A stretch of 22,353 bases of DNA from Crocinitomicaceae bacterium (GTDB lineage Bacteria; Bacteroidota; Bacteroidia; Flavobacteriales_D; Crocinitomicaceae). Where the stretch lies: contig JALWLM010000161.1 in assembly GCA_027084145.1 (NCBI GenBank), positions 1-22,353 on the forward strand, in the 5' to 3' direction. Below, piece after piece: positions 1-8,335 of this stretch. A program made the translations under genes and the position numbers. The first letter of the stretch is position 1, and each line of letters begins with the position of its first letter. The notes below the pieces were generated by a model, which had not been told where the DNA came from, searched no databases, and saw only the letters and a list, made by a program, of their open reading frames with translations.

Positions 1-79
1 TTAAGATGATGCATTTTAATAATGAAAAATAATGATCTCTCTATCCATCAATAAACGGTATGTATATCGAATAAAATCC

Positions 80-87
80 TATTTTTG
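80..87 (+). promoter_or_regulatory. Possible promoter -7 element for the reductase operon
   Basis: TATTTTTG matches the Bacteroidota -7 consensus TAnnTTTG at all fixed positions and lies 46 bp before the first ATG. I see no TTG/TTTG about 20 bp upstream, so only half of the promoter is supported. The rest of 1-133 shows no other structure. Confidence 0.4.
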
Positions 88-133
88 CATTCGTTTATTA
101 AAATTTATTAATTAACTCTATTTATTAAAAAGA

Positions 134-1180
134 ATGAATTTTCACTCCTTAACAATAAAAGATTTATATAAAGAAACGAATGATTCGGTTGTTATATCTT
201 TCGATATTCCTGAACATTTAAAAAAGGATTTCACTTTTTCTGCCGGACAATATGTTACCATTCGCAAAACATTAAACGGAGAAGAAGTGAGAAGAGCCTA
301 CTCTATTTGGAAAGCCCCCTATGAGGATGAGATTTCCATTCTTGTCAAAAAAATAGAAAACGGAGTTTTTTCTACTTACGCCAATCAAGAGTTAAAAAAA
401 GGAGACACATTAGAGGTATCCACACCTCAAGGGAATTTTAAATTGATGCCTTCTCAAGGTAAACCTATTGTCTTATTTGCTGCCGGAAGTGGTATTACAC
501 CAATCATTTCCATTGTAAAGCAACAATTAAAGGTTAACAATAATAATAAGGTTGTTTTATTTTATGTGAATAAAACAATGGATGACATCATCTTTAAAGA
601 TGAATTAGAACAATTACAAAAAGAGAACCCTGATACTTTGGTTGTCCATCACCTATTGACCCGTGAAGAAAATAAAGATCATTTGTTTTCAGGGAGAATT
701 AACAAGCAAAAATGTAAGGAATTTGTAGAAAAAGGAGTTCTTGACTTAAAAGCTGGAGATTACTACATGTGTGGACCGGAGCAAATGATTTTAGAAATCA
801 AGGAATTTTTACTTGACCATAAAGTAAATTCCGATTCTATCCATTTTGAACTTTTCACAAGTTCATCCGAAAACAAAGCTTCAACTGACTTTGTTGACCA
901 TGCTTTTGTCACAGTGATACTCGATGATGATGAGTTTGAATTCGAATACAATATTTCCGAGGCTTCTTCTTTATTAGATGCCGGAAACGAACATGGTTTT
1001 GATCTGCCTTACTCATGCAAAGGAGGGGTATGTTGCACATGCAAAGCAAAAGTGATTGAAGGTTCTGCTAAGATGATTAAAAATTATGCTTTATCAGAAG
1101 AAGAGGTTGCCCAAGGGTATGTTCTTACTTGTCAAACACACCCAACAAGCGAACGCTTGGTTGTTTCTTTCGATGAATAA
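134..1180 (+). CDS. PaaE-like NAD(P)H:ferredoxin-fused oxidoreductase (first of two tandem copies)
   Basis: A 348-residue soluble electron-transfer protein with three modules. An FAD-binding ferredoxin-reductase barrel comes first (RAYS motif at 54-57), then a nucleotide-binding domain (GSGITP at 118-123, CGP at 213-215), then a C-terminal plant-type [2Fe-2S] domain with ligands Cys295, Cys300, Cys303 and Cys333. This order is that of PaaE, the reductase of the phenylacetyl-CoA epoxidase, and of related oxygenase reductases: electrons pass from NAD(P)H via FAD to the cluster and on to an oxygenase or desaturase. All cofactor motifs are intact. It is followed after 14 bp by a paralogue of the same architecture. 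No paaABCD-like oxygenase lies in the window, so the electron acceptor is unknown and I give no gene symbol. The family call is secure; the physiological role is not. Confidence 0.85.
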   Translation: MNFHSLTIKDLYKETNDSVVISFDIPEHLKKDFTFSAGQYVTIRKTLNGEEVRRAYSIWKAPYEDEISILVKKIENGVFSTYANQELKKGDTLEVSTPQGNFKLMPSQGKPIVLFAAGSGITPIISIVKQQLKVNNNNKVVLFYVNKTMDDIIFKDELEQLQKENPDTLVVHHLLTREENKDHLFSGRINKQKCKEFVEKGVLDLKAGDYYMCGPEQMILEIKEFLLDHKVNSDSIHFELFTSSSENKASTDFVDHAFVTVILDDDEFEFEYNISEASSLLDAGNEHGFDLPYSCKGGVCCTCKAKVIEGSAKMIKNYALSEEEVAQGYVLTCQTHPTSERLVVSFDE

Positions 1181-1194
1181 TCAATAAAAATATT

Positions 1195-2265
1195 ATGGGA
1201 CTTTTTTCAAAATTATTTAAAGGAAAAAAAACAAAAAAAGGATTTTACGAAGTAAAAGTTCTTTCTGTTTCTCCAGCAGGAAATAAAACCGTGAAAGTTG
1301 AGTTAGATCTTCTTGATGAAATTAAATCTAATTTCAATTTCAAACCGGGACAATATCTTGATTTCCTTGTAACAATTAATGGAAAAGAATATCGTCGTTC
1401 CTACTCTATTTGTTCAGAGAAAAACGAGCCCTTGGCAATCGGTGTTAAAGAAGTAGAAAACGGGACAGTTTCAAAATGGTTTCAAAACGTTTCAGCCGGA
1501 GAAAGTTTATTTGTATCTACACCAAAAGGAAATTTTACACTTCCCGAAAACGCAAAAAAGATAGTGAGTATTGCTGCAGGTAGTGGTATTACTCCTATTC
1601 TGGCTTTTGCCAAACATATTGAAGGAACAGATGCTGAAATGATATTGTTTTATGGAAATAAAACGGAAAAAGATATTTTATTTAGAGAAGAATTAGAAGC
1701 GCTAAAAAACACAAAAACTGTTTATTTTTTAAGCCAAGAAGAAAAAGATTTTGCTAAAAAAGGACGCATCAATAAGGAGAATTTTACAGAAATGATTAAA
1801 GCGGATTTAGATATTTTAAAATCCGATGCTTTTATGCTTTGCGGACCGGAAGAAATGGTCTTAGATATCAGTGAAACTTTAAAGGTATTTGGTGTTCAGG
1901 AAGAAAAAATAAAATTTGAATTATTTACGCCTCCAACAAGTATGAAAGCTGAAACTATGGAAGACAATACTAATTTCAAAGGAAAAAGTGTTGTTACAAT
2001 GATTGTTGACGGCGAAGAAATTACTTTTGAAGTAGATGCTAACAAAAATATTCTTGATAAAGCAATTGACGAAGGTGTAGACGCTCCTTATTCTTGTAAA
2101 GGAGGGGTCTGTTCAAGTTGTAAAGCTAAAGTATTAGAAGGAAAAGTACACATGAAACTTAACTATACTTTAACGGACAAAGAACTTGAGGAAAATTATA
2201 TTTTAACTTGTCAAGCATTCCCTCGAAGTGAGAAAATAAAAATCACCTATGACAAACTTGAATAA
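1195..2265 (+). CDS. PaaE-like NAD(P)H:ferredoxin-fused oxidoreductase (second tandem copy)
   Basis: A 356-residue paralogue of the preceding gene, by eye around 40-45% identical in the reductase core. It has the same module order: FAD domain with RSYS at 68-71, nucleotide domain with GSGITP at 129-134 and CGP at 216-218, and a [2Fe-2S] domain with Cys301, Cys306, Cys309 and Cys339. It differs by an N-terminal extension of about 16 residues that is short, hydrophobic and then lysine-rich (GLFSKLFKGKKTKKG), which could form an amphipathic membrane-surface helix; this is inference. All cofactor residues are kept, so neither copy looks like a decaying duplicate. The end overlaps the next gene by 17 bp, which suggests one transcript and translational coupling. 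The electron acceptor is unknown. Confidence 0.85.
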   Translation: MGLFSKLFKGKKTKKGFYEVKVLSVSPAGNKTVKVELDLLDEIKSNFNFKPGQYLDFLVTINGKEYRRSYSICSEKNEPLAIGVKEVENGTVSKWFQNVSAGESLFVSTPKGNFTLPENAKKIVSIAAGSGITPILAFAKHIEGTDAEMILFYGNKTEKDILFREELEALKNTKTVYFLSQEEKDFAKKGRINKENFTEMIKADLDILKSDAFMLCGPEEMVLDISETLKVFGVQEEKIKFELFTPPTSMKAETMEDNTNFKGKSVVTMIVDGEEITFEVDANKNILDKAIDEGVDAPYSCKGGVCSSCKAKVLEGKVHMKLNYTLTDKELEENYILTCQAFPRSEKIKITYDKLE

Positions 2266-2944
2266 ACATATTGTTGTTATCGGTGCGAGTCGTGGTATTG
2301 GAAAAAGTACAGTAGAATTACTTGCTCTGCAAAAAAATGTAACCGTATTTGCATTGTCTCGAAATTTAGAGAGAATGGAAAAATCGTTTTCTCGACTTAC
2401 TAATGTTCACTGCTTCCATTTTGATTTAGCCAAAGATAATGTCAAGGAACAAGCCTATAAAATATTTAAACAAATAGGACATATTGATTATCTTATTAAT
2501 AATGCAGGTTATCTTGTTAATAAACCTTTCTTGGAATTAACAAGGAAAGATTTTGAACATTCCTTTCAAATTAACACTATAGGTGCAATTGAAACTGTTC
2601 AAACTGCAATTCCTTTTATGAAAAAAGGACATATCGTCAATATTAGTTCAATGGGAGGATTTCAGGGGAGTATGAAATTCCCCGGATTAACTGCTTACTC
2701 TTCTTCCAAGGCGGCATTGGTTTGTTTTACTGAAATGTTTGCAGAAGAATACAAGGAAACAGAGATTCAAATGAATTGTCTTTGTTTAGGAGCTGTACAA
2801 ACAGAAATGTTGGAAGAAGCTTTCCCCGGATACAAAGCGCCATTATCTCCTGAAGAAATGGCTGAATTTATCGTTCTATTCACATTAAATAATTACAAAT
2901 GGATGAATGGAAAAATTATCCCTGTCAGCTTAAGCAATCCTTGA
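2249..2944 (+). CDS. Short-chain dehydrogenase/reductase (SDR family)
   Basis: A 231-residue classical SDR, a Rossmann-fold NAD(P)-dependent oxidoreductase. It shows the cofactor glycine motif GASRGIG (12-18), the NNAG motif (84-87), Asn109 of the catalytic tetrad, the serine in NISS (132-134) and the YSSSK active site (Tyr150, Lys154). An Arg directly after the Ser in the glycine motif and an Arg at 38 favour NADPH, but this is weak evidence. The substrate cannot be told from sequence. The start overlaps the second reductase by 17 bp in another frame, so the three genes probably form one operon. The stop lies only 2 bp from the stop of the convergent pyrF, with no terminator between them. 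Confidence 0.85.
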   Translation: MTNLNKHIVVIGASRGIGKSTVELLALQKNVTVFALSRNLERMEKSFSRLTNVHCFHFDLAKDNVKEQAYKIFKQIGHIDYLINNAGYLVNKPFLELTRKDFEHSFQINTIGAIETVQTAIPFMKKGHIVNISSMGGFQGSMKFPGLTAYSSSKAALVCFTEMFAEEYKETEIQMNCLCLGAVQTEMLEEAFPGYKAPLSPEEMAEFIVLFTLNNYKWMNGKIIPVSLSNP

Positions 2945-2946
2945 TT

Positions 2947-3768
2947 TTAAACAAACTTCTTTTCTCTTAGGATTTCAGCCATTTCTTGCTGAAGTTTTTT
3001 CGCAGCTTCTCTCACTTGATTAGAAAAATTAGCTCCTTTCCCTGCATAGATAATTCCTCTTGATGAATTCACAAGAAGACCACAATCTTTATTCCAGCCA
3101 TAACGAACGACCTCTTCCAAAGAACCTCCTTGTGCACCTACTCCGGGCACCAAAAAGAAATAATCTTTTGCTATATGTCTGACTTCTGCAATATGTTCCA
3201 TTCGAGTTGCTCCAACAACAAACATCATATTTTCAGGAGTTCCCCATTCTTGCGAACATTTTAATACGCGTTGAAAAAGTTTTTCTCCATCAATGCTTTC
3301 AATCATCTGAAAATCCTTTGCTCCTTCATTTGAAGTAAGTGCTAAAAGAACCACCCATTTATTTTCAAATTCAAGAAAAGGAAGAACACTGTCACTTCCC
3401 ATATATGGTGCGACTGTCACTGAATCTGCTTTCAAATAATTAAAAAATGTTTCTGCGTAATAACGAGAAGTGTTGCCAATATCTCCTCTTTTTGCATCTG
3501 CAATAGTGAAAATATCTTCAGGAATGTAATCTAATGTCTTTTTTAATGATTCCCAACCTCTTGCTCCATGGCATTCGTAAAAAGCAATATTTGGTTTATA
3601 CGCTACTGCTAAATCTTTTGTCGCGTCAATGATGGCTTTGTTAAACTCAAAAATCGGATCTTCTTCTTTTAAAAGATGCTCAGGTATTTTATTTAAATCA
3701 GGATCTAGCCCTATACATAAAAAAGATCTCTTTTTCTTAATTTGTTCTATTAACTCACCCCTTGTCAT
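2947..3768 (-). CDS. pyrF: Orotidine 5'-phosphate decarboxylase
   Basis: Converts OMP to UMP, the last step of de novo pyrimidine synthesis. At 273 residues it belongs to the longer PyrF type common in Bacteroidota, Mycobacterium and Myxococcus rather than the roughly 240-residue E. coli type. The catalytic signature DAKRGD is at 91-96 (Asp91, Lys93, Asp96), with Lys58 and Asn60 of the phosphoribosyl site in YKPN. It is the last gene of the minus-strand run purN-purM-prfA-pyrF, and its start overlaps the prfA stop by 4 bp (ATGA), which implies coupled translation. It ends 2 bp from the convergent SDR gene. Confidence 0.96.
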   Translation of the reverse strand: MTRGELIEQIKKKRSFLCIGLDPDLNKIPEHLLKEEDPIFEFNKAIIDATKDLAVAYKPNIAFYECHGARGWESLKKTLDYIPEDIFTIADAKRGDIGNTSRYYAETFFNYLKADSVTVAPYMGSDSVLPFLEFENKWVVLLALTSNEGAKDFQMIESIDGEKLFQRVLKCSQEWGTPENMMFVVGATRMEHIAEVRHIAKDYFFLVPGVGAQGGSLEEVVRYGWNKDCGLLVNSSRGIIYAGKGANFSNQVREAAKKLQQEMAEILREKKFV

Positions 3769-4844
3769 AATTCCTCCCCTTTCAGTTTTTGTGCATTTTC
3801 CGCCATTTTTAATGCATCTATCATTTCTTGAATATCTCCATTCATAAATGAACTTAAATTATACATGGTCTTATTGATACGATGATCTGTAATTCTGCCT
3901 TGCGGATAGTTGTAAGTTCTAATTTTTGCCGATCGATCTCCGGTAGAAACAATAGACTTCCGTTTCTCCGCTCTTTCCGCCTGCATCTTGTCAAGTTCTA
4001 TTTGATATAATTTTGAACGAAGCATTGACAATGCTTTTTCATAATTTTTATGCTGTGAACGACCATCTTGACACTCTGCCACAATCCCGGTAGGAATATG
4101 AGTTAGACGAACTGCAGATTCCGTTTTATTGACATGTTGTCCTCCGGCTCCCGATGCTCGATAAGTATCTTTTCGTACATCCGCCATATTAAGATCAAAA
4201 TCAACATCCTCTACTTCGGGGAGTACTGCTACTGTAATTGCAGAGGTATGAACTCGTCCTTGTGATTCTGTTTCGGGAACACGTTGAACACGATGTACTC
4301 CGGATTCAAATTTTAATTCTCCATACGCTGCGGGAGCATTGATACTCATTGAAATCTCCTTATAACCTTTTACGGAACCTTCATTAGAGTTGATCACCTC
4401 ATATGGCCAACCTTTTTCTTTAAAATACATTGTGTACATACGAAAAATGTCTTCCACAAAGATACAGGCTTCATCTCCCCCTGTTCCTGCTCTAATTTCC
4501 ATAATAGCACTCTTCTCATCTTCCGGATCTTTGGGAATCAACATCAGTTTGATCTCCTCTTCTAATAACGGTCTTTTTTTCTCCAATTCATCAATTTCTG
4601 CTTTAGCCATCTCCCTCATTTCCGGGTCTGATTCTTCTTTCAACAATTCTTTGGAGCTTTCCAGATTATCCAATAAACTTTTATATTCTTTATAAACTTT
4701 TATAAGTTCTTCTAAATCCTTGTATTCTTTATTTAATTTCACGTATCTTTTCATATCCGCGATAATTTCAGGGTCGACAATTAGTTTGCTAACCTCCTGA
4801 AATCGAATATGAATATCTTCTAATTTCTCCAGTAAACTACTCAT
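3765..4844 (-). CDS. prfA: Peptide chain release factor 1
   Basis: Reads UAA and UAG stop codons on the ribosome and triggers peptide release. The 359 residues are the usual length. The coiled-coil N-terminal domain occupies about 1-105. The stop-recognition tripeptide reads Pro190-Glu191-Thr192, the PxT form that marks RF1 as opposed to the SPF of RF2. The catalytic GGQ loop is at 234-236 within SGAGGQHVNK. It lies 9 bp after purM and overlaps pyrF by 4 bp, so it is co-transcribed with nucleotide synthesis genes. Confidence 0.97.
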   Translation of the reverse strand: MSSLLEKLEDIHIRFQEVSKLIVDPEIIADMKRYVKLNKEYKDLEELIKVYKEYKSLLDNLESSKELLKEESDPEMREMAKAEIDELEKKRPLLEEEIKLMLIPKDPEDEKSAIMEIRAGTGGDEACIFVEDIFRMYTMYFKEKGWPYEVINSNEGSVKGYKEISMSINAPAAYGELKFESGVHRVQRVPETESQGRVHTSAITVAVLPEVEDVDFDLNMADVRKDTYRASGAGGQHVNKTESAVRLTHIPTGIVAECQDGRSQHKNYEKALSMLRSKLYQIELDKMQAERAEKRKSIVSTGDRSAKIRTYNYPQGRITDHRINKTMYNLSSFMNGDIQEMIDALKMAENAQKLKGEEL

Positions 4845-4853
4845 ACTACTTTA

Positions 4854-6017
4854 TTAATATTCAAAAACTCCGTAAGGAGAAATAATACTTAATTTTTTTC
4901 CTTGATACTTTTCTACCCTTCCTACAATTCTTGCATCCACATTAAACGATTTTGATATTTCGATAATCTCGTCTGCTATTTCTTTTGGAACATACAATTC
5001 CATTCGGTGTCCCATATTGAAGACTTTATACATCTCTTTCCAATCTGTTTTTGATTCTTCTTGAATCATCTTAAACAATGGTGGAATTGGAAATAAGTTA
5101 TCTTTAATCACGTGCACATTATCTACAAAATGTAAAACTTTTGTTTGTGCCCCTCCCGAGCAATGCACCATCCCGTGAATTTTCTTTCTGTGCTTTTCTA
5201 ATATTTTTTGAATAATTGGAGCATACGTTCTTGTTGGAGACAAAACAAGCTTCCCAGCATCTAAAGGTGTTTCAGTGTCATCTGTTAATAATTTCGTACC
5301 CATATAAACTAAATCATCAGGTACTTTTGCATCAAAACTTTCGGGGTATTTTTTAGCAAGAATTTTATGAAAAACATCATGTCGTGCGGAAGTCAAACCG
5401 TTACTTCCCATTCCCCCGTTATATTCTTTCTCATAAGTTGCCTGACCAAAGGAAGACAAACCGACAATCACATCTCCGTCTTGAATTCGATGATTAGAAA
5501 TGACCTCTTCTCTTTTTATTCTTGCTACAACCGTAGAATCAACAATAATGGTTCTAACCAAATCTCCTACATCTGCAGTTTCCCCACCCGTAGAAATAAT
5601 CCCTATACCGTGTTCTCTCAGCTCTTTTAACAATTCTTCTGTTCCATTAATAATTGCAGAAATAACCTCTCCAGGAATCAAATTTTTATTTCTCCCTATT
5701 GTAGATGACAAGAGGATTCTATCAGTAACTCCCACACACAACAAATCATCTATATTCATTATCAATGCATCTTGAGCAATTCCTTTCCAAACAGATAAAT
5801 CTCCCGTTTCTTTCCAATACATATAAGCTAATGATGATTTTGTTCCTGCTCCATCGGCATGCATTACAATACAGTATTCTTCATTTCCGGTAAGAGAATC
5901 CGGAACAATTTTACAAAAGGCTTTTGGAAATAAACCTTTATCTAGATTTTTAATGGCATTATGAACATCTTCTTTCCCTGCGGAAACACCTCTAAGATTG
6001 TATTTTGTATCAGACAT
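4854..6017 (-). CDS. purM: Phosphoribosylformylglycinamidine cyclo-ligase (AIR synthetase)
   Basis: Closes the imidazole ring in de novo purine synthesis, making AIR from FGAM with ATP. The 387 residues are longer than E. coli PurM (about 345) but fit the variant found in Bacteroidota. Visible family motifs are HADGAGTKSS (53-62), the NIDD segment (88-91) and STGGETADVGDL (142-153), together the ATP and substrate site of the PurM/ThiL/SelD fold. The start follows the purN stop by 50 bp on the same strand. That gap holds a possible promoter, so purM may be transcribed both with purN and alone. It continues into prfA after 9 bp. Confidence 0.94.
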   Translation of the reverse strand: MSDTKYNLRGVSAGKEDVHNAIKNLDKGLFPKAFCKIVPDSLTGNEEYCIVMHADGAGTKSSLAYMYWKETGDLSVWKGIAQDALIMNIDDLLCVGVTDRILLSSTIGRNKNLIPGEVISAIINGTEELLKELREHGIGIISTGGETADVGDLVRTIIVDSTVVARIKREEVISNHRIQDGDVIVGLSSFGQATYEKEYNGGMGSNGLTSARHDVFHKILAKKYPESFDAKVPDDLVYMGTKLLTDDTETPLDAGKLVLSPTRTYAPIIQKILEKHRKKIHGMVHCSGGAQTKVLHFVDNVHVIKDNLFPIPPLFKMIQEESKTDWKEMYKVFNMGHRMELYVPKEIADEIIEISKSFNVDARIVGRVEKYQGKKLSIISPYGVFEY

Positions 6018-6037
6018 AAATTATATAAATAAGGTCA

Positions 6038-6045
6038 CAAAGGTA
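6038..6045 (-). promoter_or_regulatory. Possible purM promoter -7 element
   Basis: Read on the minus strand, TACCTTTG matches TAnnTTTG fully and ends 20 bp before the purM ATG. I see no TTG at the expected distance upstream, which would fall at the purN stop. It may be an internal promoter or chance. Confidence 0.4.
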
Positions 6046-6067
6046 TAAAATATCAAAAAAAGTCAGC

Positions 6068-6646
6068 CTAAAATAATGTTTCATTCATTATAACGGTCTC
6101 CACAACTTTTGGCAAATAACTGTGCTCTAGAATTCTGATTTTCTTTTCTATCGAAAACAACGTGTCTTCCTCCTCAATACTACAATGAAATTGTGCTATA
6201 ATTTGACCTTTATCGAATACTTCATTCACAAAATGAATTGTAATTCCCGATTCTCTTTCTTTACTTTCAAGAACTGCTTTATGTACATTAGTTCCGTACA
6301 TACCTTTCCCTCCATATTTTGGTAATAATGACGGATGAAGATTAATCATCTTTTTCGGATATTCATCAATCAATTTTTTGGGGATCAATCTTAAATAACC
6401 TGCTAAAACAATGTAATCAATCTCTTCTTTTCTGCACAATTCAACTAAAAAAGAACCATCAGACACTTGCTGATTACTAAAACAATAGGTTTTAATTCCC
6501 AACTTTTTGGCACTATCTAGCACTTTAGCACTTTCATTATTGCTTAATACAAAATGAACTTTAGCATTTAAGTTATCCGAGAAATAACGAATTAAGTTCA
6601 TTGCATTTGAACCTGTTCCCGAGGCAAATACTGCTATTTTTTTCAT
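6068..6646 (-). CDS. purN: Phosphoribosylglycinamide formyltransferase
   Basis: Transfers a formyl group from 10-formyl-THF to GAR, the third purine step. With the start at 6646 it has 192 residues and begins MKKIAVFASGTGSN, the standard N-terminus of the family. Catalytic residues are seen as Asn102 and His104 in INLHPSLLPK and Asp145 in the segment before KGQII. An in-frame ATG at 6685 would add 13 residues, but these cover a good promoter element and match nothing in the family, so I reject it. The gene diverges from acpP and is followed by purM on the same strand. Confidence 0.94.
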   Translation of the reverse strand: MKKIAVFASGTGSNAMNLIRYFSDNLNAKVHFVLSNNESAKVLDSAKKLGIKTYCFSNQQVSDGSFLVELCRKEEIDYIVLAGYLRLIPKKLIDEYPKKMINLHPSLLPKYGGKGMYGTNVHKAVLESKERESGITIHFVNEVFDKGQIIAQFHCSIEEEDTLFSIEKKIRILEHSYLPKVVETVIMNETLF

Positions 6647-6651
6647 AGATA

Positions 6652-6685
6652 CAAAAATAGAAAAGTATTCACCATTTAAAAGCAA
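6652..6685 (-). promoter_or_regulatory. purN promoter, probably giving a leaderless mRNA
   Basis: On the minus strand, TTG (6683-6685), a 23-bp spacer and TATTTTTG (6652-6659) form a Bacteroidota-type promoter. Only five bases separate the -7 element from the purN ATG at 6646. With the usual start point 4-9 bases after the element, the mRNA would begin at or within a few bases of the ATG. Confidence 0.6.
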
Positions 6686-6752
6686 CCCTTTATAAATCTT
6701 ATATTTTTAATCATTTTAAAGAGATAAAAAAAGAATTATTCCGCCCAAATTC

Positions 6753-6783
6753 TTGCATTTTTAGATATTTGTAGCTTTATTTG
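6753..6783 (+). promoter_or_regulatory. acpP promoter
   Basis: TTG (6753-6755), a 20-bp spacer and TTTATTTG (6776-6783, one mismatch to TAnnTTTG) sit 29 bp before the acpP ATG. A second near-match, GATATTTG, is at 6764-6771. Strong expression is expected for acyl carrier protein. Confidence 0.5.
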
Positions 6784-6812
6784 CGCCATAATAACCATTA
6801 AAAAGTAGAAAA

Positions 6813-7046
6813 ATGTCTGATATTAAAGAAAAAGTAGTAACTATCATTGTAGATAAGTTAGGAGTTGAAGAAAATGAAGTTACAAATGAAGCTAGCTTCA
6901 CAAATGATTTAGGAGCTGATTCTTTAGATACAGTGGAACTAATCATGGAATTTGAAAAAGAATTCAATATTTCTATTCCTGATGAAGAAGCTGAAAAAAT
7001 TCAAACAGTAGGAGACGCAGTTTCTTACATTGAGAAAAACGTATAA
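6813..7046 (+). CDS. acpP: Acyl carrier protein
   Basis: The 77-residue acidic carrier that holds growing fatty acids as thioesters on phosphopantetheine. The attachment site is Ser37 in GADSLDTVEL, and the four-helix pattern and length are exactly those of AcpP. It is the first gene of acpP-fabF-rnc, with fabF starting 29 bp downstream, and it diverges from purN across a 166-bp promoter region. Confidence 0.97.
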   Translation: MSDIKEKVVTIIVDKLGVEENEVTNEASFTNDLGADSLDTVELIMEFEKEFNISIPDEEAEKIQTVGDAVSYIEKNV

Positions 7047-7075
7047 GAATCGCAAGTTGAACCAAAACGCTTAAA

Positions 7076-8326
7076 ATGGAGCTTAAAAGAGTTGTTATTA
7101 CCGGTTTAGGAGCGCTAACTCCAATAGGAAACAATGTGAATGAATATTGGAAATCCCTCAAAGAGGGAATTAGCGGAGCAGCACCCATTACCCATTTTGA
7201 TGCGTCAAAGTTCAAAACGCAATTCGCTTGTGAAATCAAAAATTTTGATGTCAAAGAGCACCTAGATCGTAAAGAAGCTAGAAAACAAGATTTATTTACC
7301 CAATATGCCATGGTTTCCTCTTCGGAAGCTATGGCGGATTCGGGATTGCTCGATTCAAATCCAAGCCTAGATAAAATCGGAGTTATTTGGGGATCCGGAA
7401 TAGGGGGATTAAAAACATTTCAAGACGAATGTAAAATTTTTTTTGAAGGTGATGGAACTCCTCGTTTCAACCCTTTCTTTATCCCGAAAATGATTGCAGA
7501 CATTGCAGCAGGACAAATCTCTATAAAATATGGATTTCGAGGACCTAATTATGTCACTGTTTCCGCATGTGCCTCTGCTACAAATGCAATGATTGATGCT
7601 TACAATTATATCCGGTTAGGGAAAGCTAATGCCATTGTAACCGGTGGTTCTGAAGCTGCAATCAATGAATCGGGAGTCGGTGGTTTTAATGCACTTAAAG
7701 CTCTTTCTACAAGAAACGATGACCCTAAGACCGCTTCTCGCCCTTTTGATGCTGAGAGAGATGGTTTTGTTTTGGGAGAAGGTTCCGGAGCTTTGATTTT
7801 TGAAGAATATGAGCATGCTAAAAAACGTGGAGCTAAAATTTATGCAGAGGTAATCGGAGGTGGAATGTCCGGAGATGCTTACCATATGACTGCTCCTCAC
7901 CCTGAAGGCGCAGGTGCTATTAACACAATGATAGCCGCTTTGGAAGACGCTAATATTAACCCTTCCGATGTCGATTACATCAATGTGCACGGAACATCCA
8001 CACCTCTTGGAGATATCGCTGAAACAAAAGCTATTCAATCTGTTTTTGGAGATCACGCATACAAGTTGAATATCAGCTCAACAAAATCAATGACAGGGCA
8101 CTTACTAGGTGCAGCAGGAGCTATCGAAGCTATCGCATCTGTGATGGCTATTCAAAATGACATTGTTCCTCCAACAATTAACCATTTTGTTGATGATGAA
8201 AATCTTGACCCAAGATTAAACTTTACTTTTAACAAAGCTCAAGAACGCACAGTCAATATTGCTCTATCCAATACCTTTGGCTTTGGAGGACATAACACGA
8301 CTGTTATATTTAAAAAATACTCATAA
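7076..8326 (+). CDS. fabF: 3-oxoacyl-ACP synthase II (KAS II)
   Basis: Condenses malonyl-ACP with acyl-ACP in fatty acid elongation. The 416 residues are standard. The Cys-His-His triad is complete: Cys165 in VSACASAT, His305 in NVHGTST and His342 in KSMTGHLLGAAG, each two positions later than in the E. coli enzyme. The closing glycine-rich NTFGFGGHN is present. The location directly after acpP supports the assignment. It is followed after 9 bp by rnc. Confidence 0.97.
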   Translation: MELKRVVITGLGALTPIGNNVNEYWKSLKEGISGAAPITHFDASKFKTQFACEIKNFDVKEHLDRKEARKQDLFTQYAMVSSSEAMADSGLLDSNPSLDKIGVIWGSGIGGLKTFQDECKIFFEGDGTPRFNPFFIPKMIADIAAGQISIKYGFRGPNYVTVSACASATNAMIDAYNYIRLGKANAIVTGGSEAAINESGVGGFNALKALSTRNDDPKTASRPFDAERDGFVLGEGSGALIFEEYEHAKKRGAKIYAEVIGGGMSGDAYHMTAPHPEGAGAINTMIAALEDANINPSDVDYINVHGTSTPLGDIAETKAIQSVFGDHAYKLNISSTKSMTGHLLGAAGAIEAIASVMAIQNDIVPPTINHFVDDENLDPRLNFTFNKAQERTVNIALSNTFGFGGHNTTVIFKKYS

Positions 8327-8335
8327 GACTATTGT

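Noticed and set aside
6647..6685. Longer purN start adding 13 residues
   Set aside because: The extension overlaps a TATTTTTG promoter element, and the family N-terminus is MKKIAVFASGTG at 6646.
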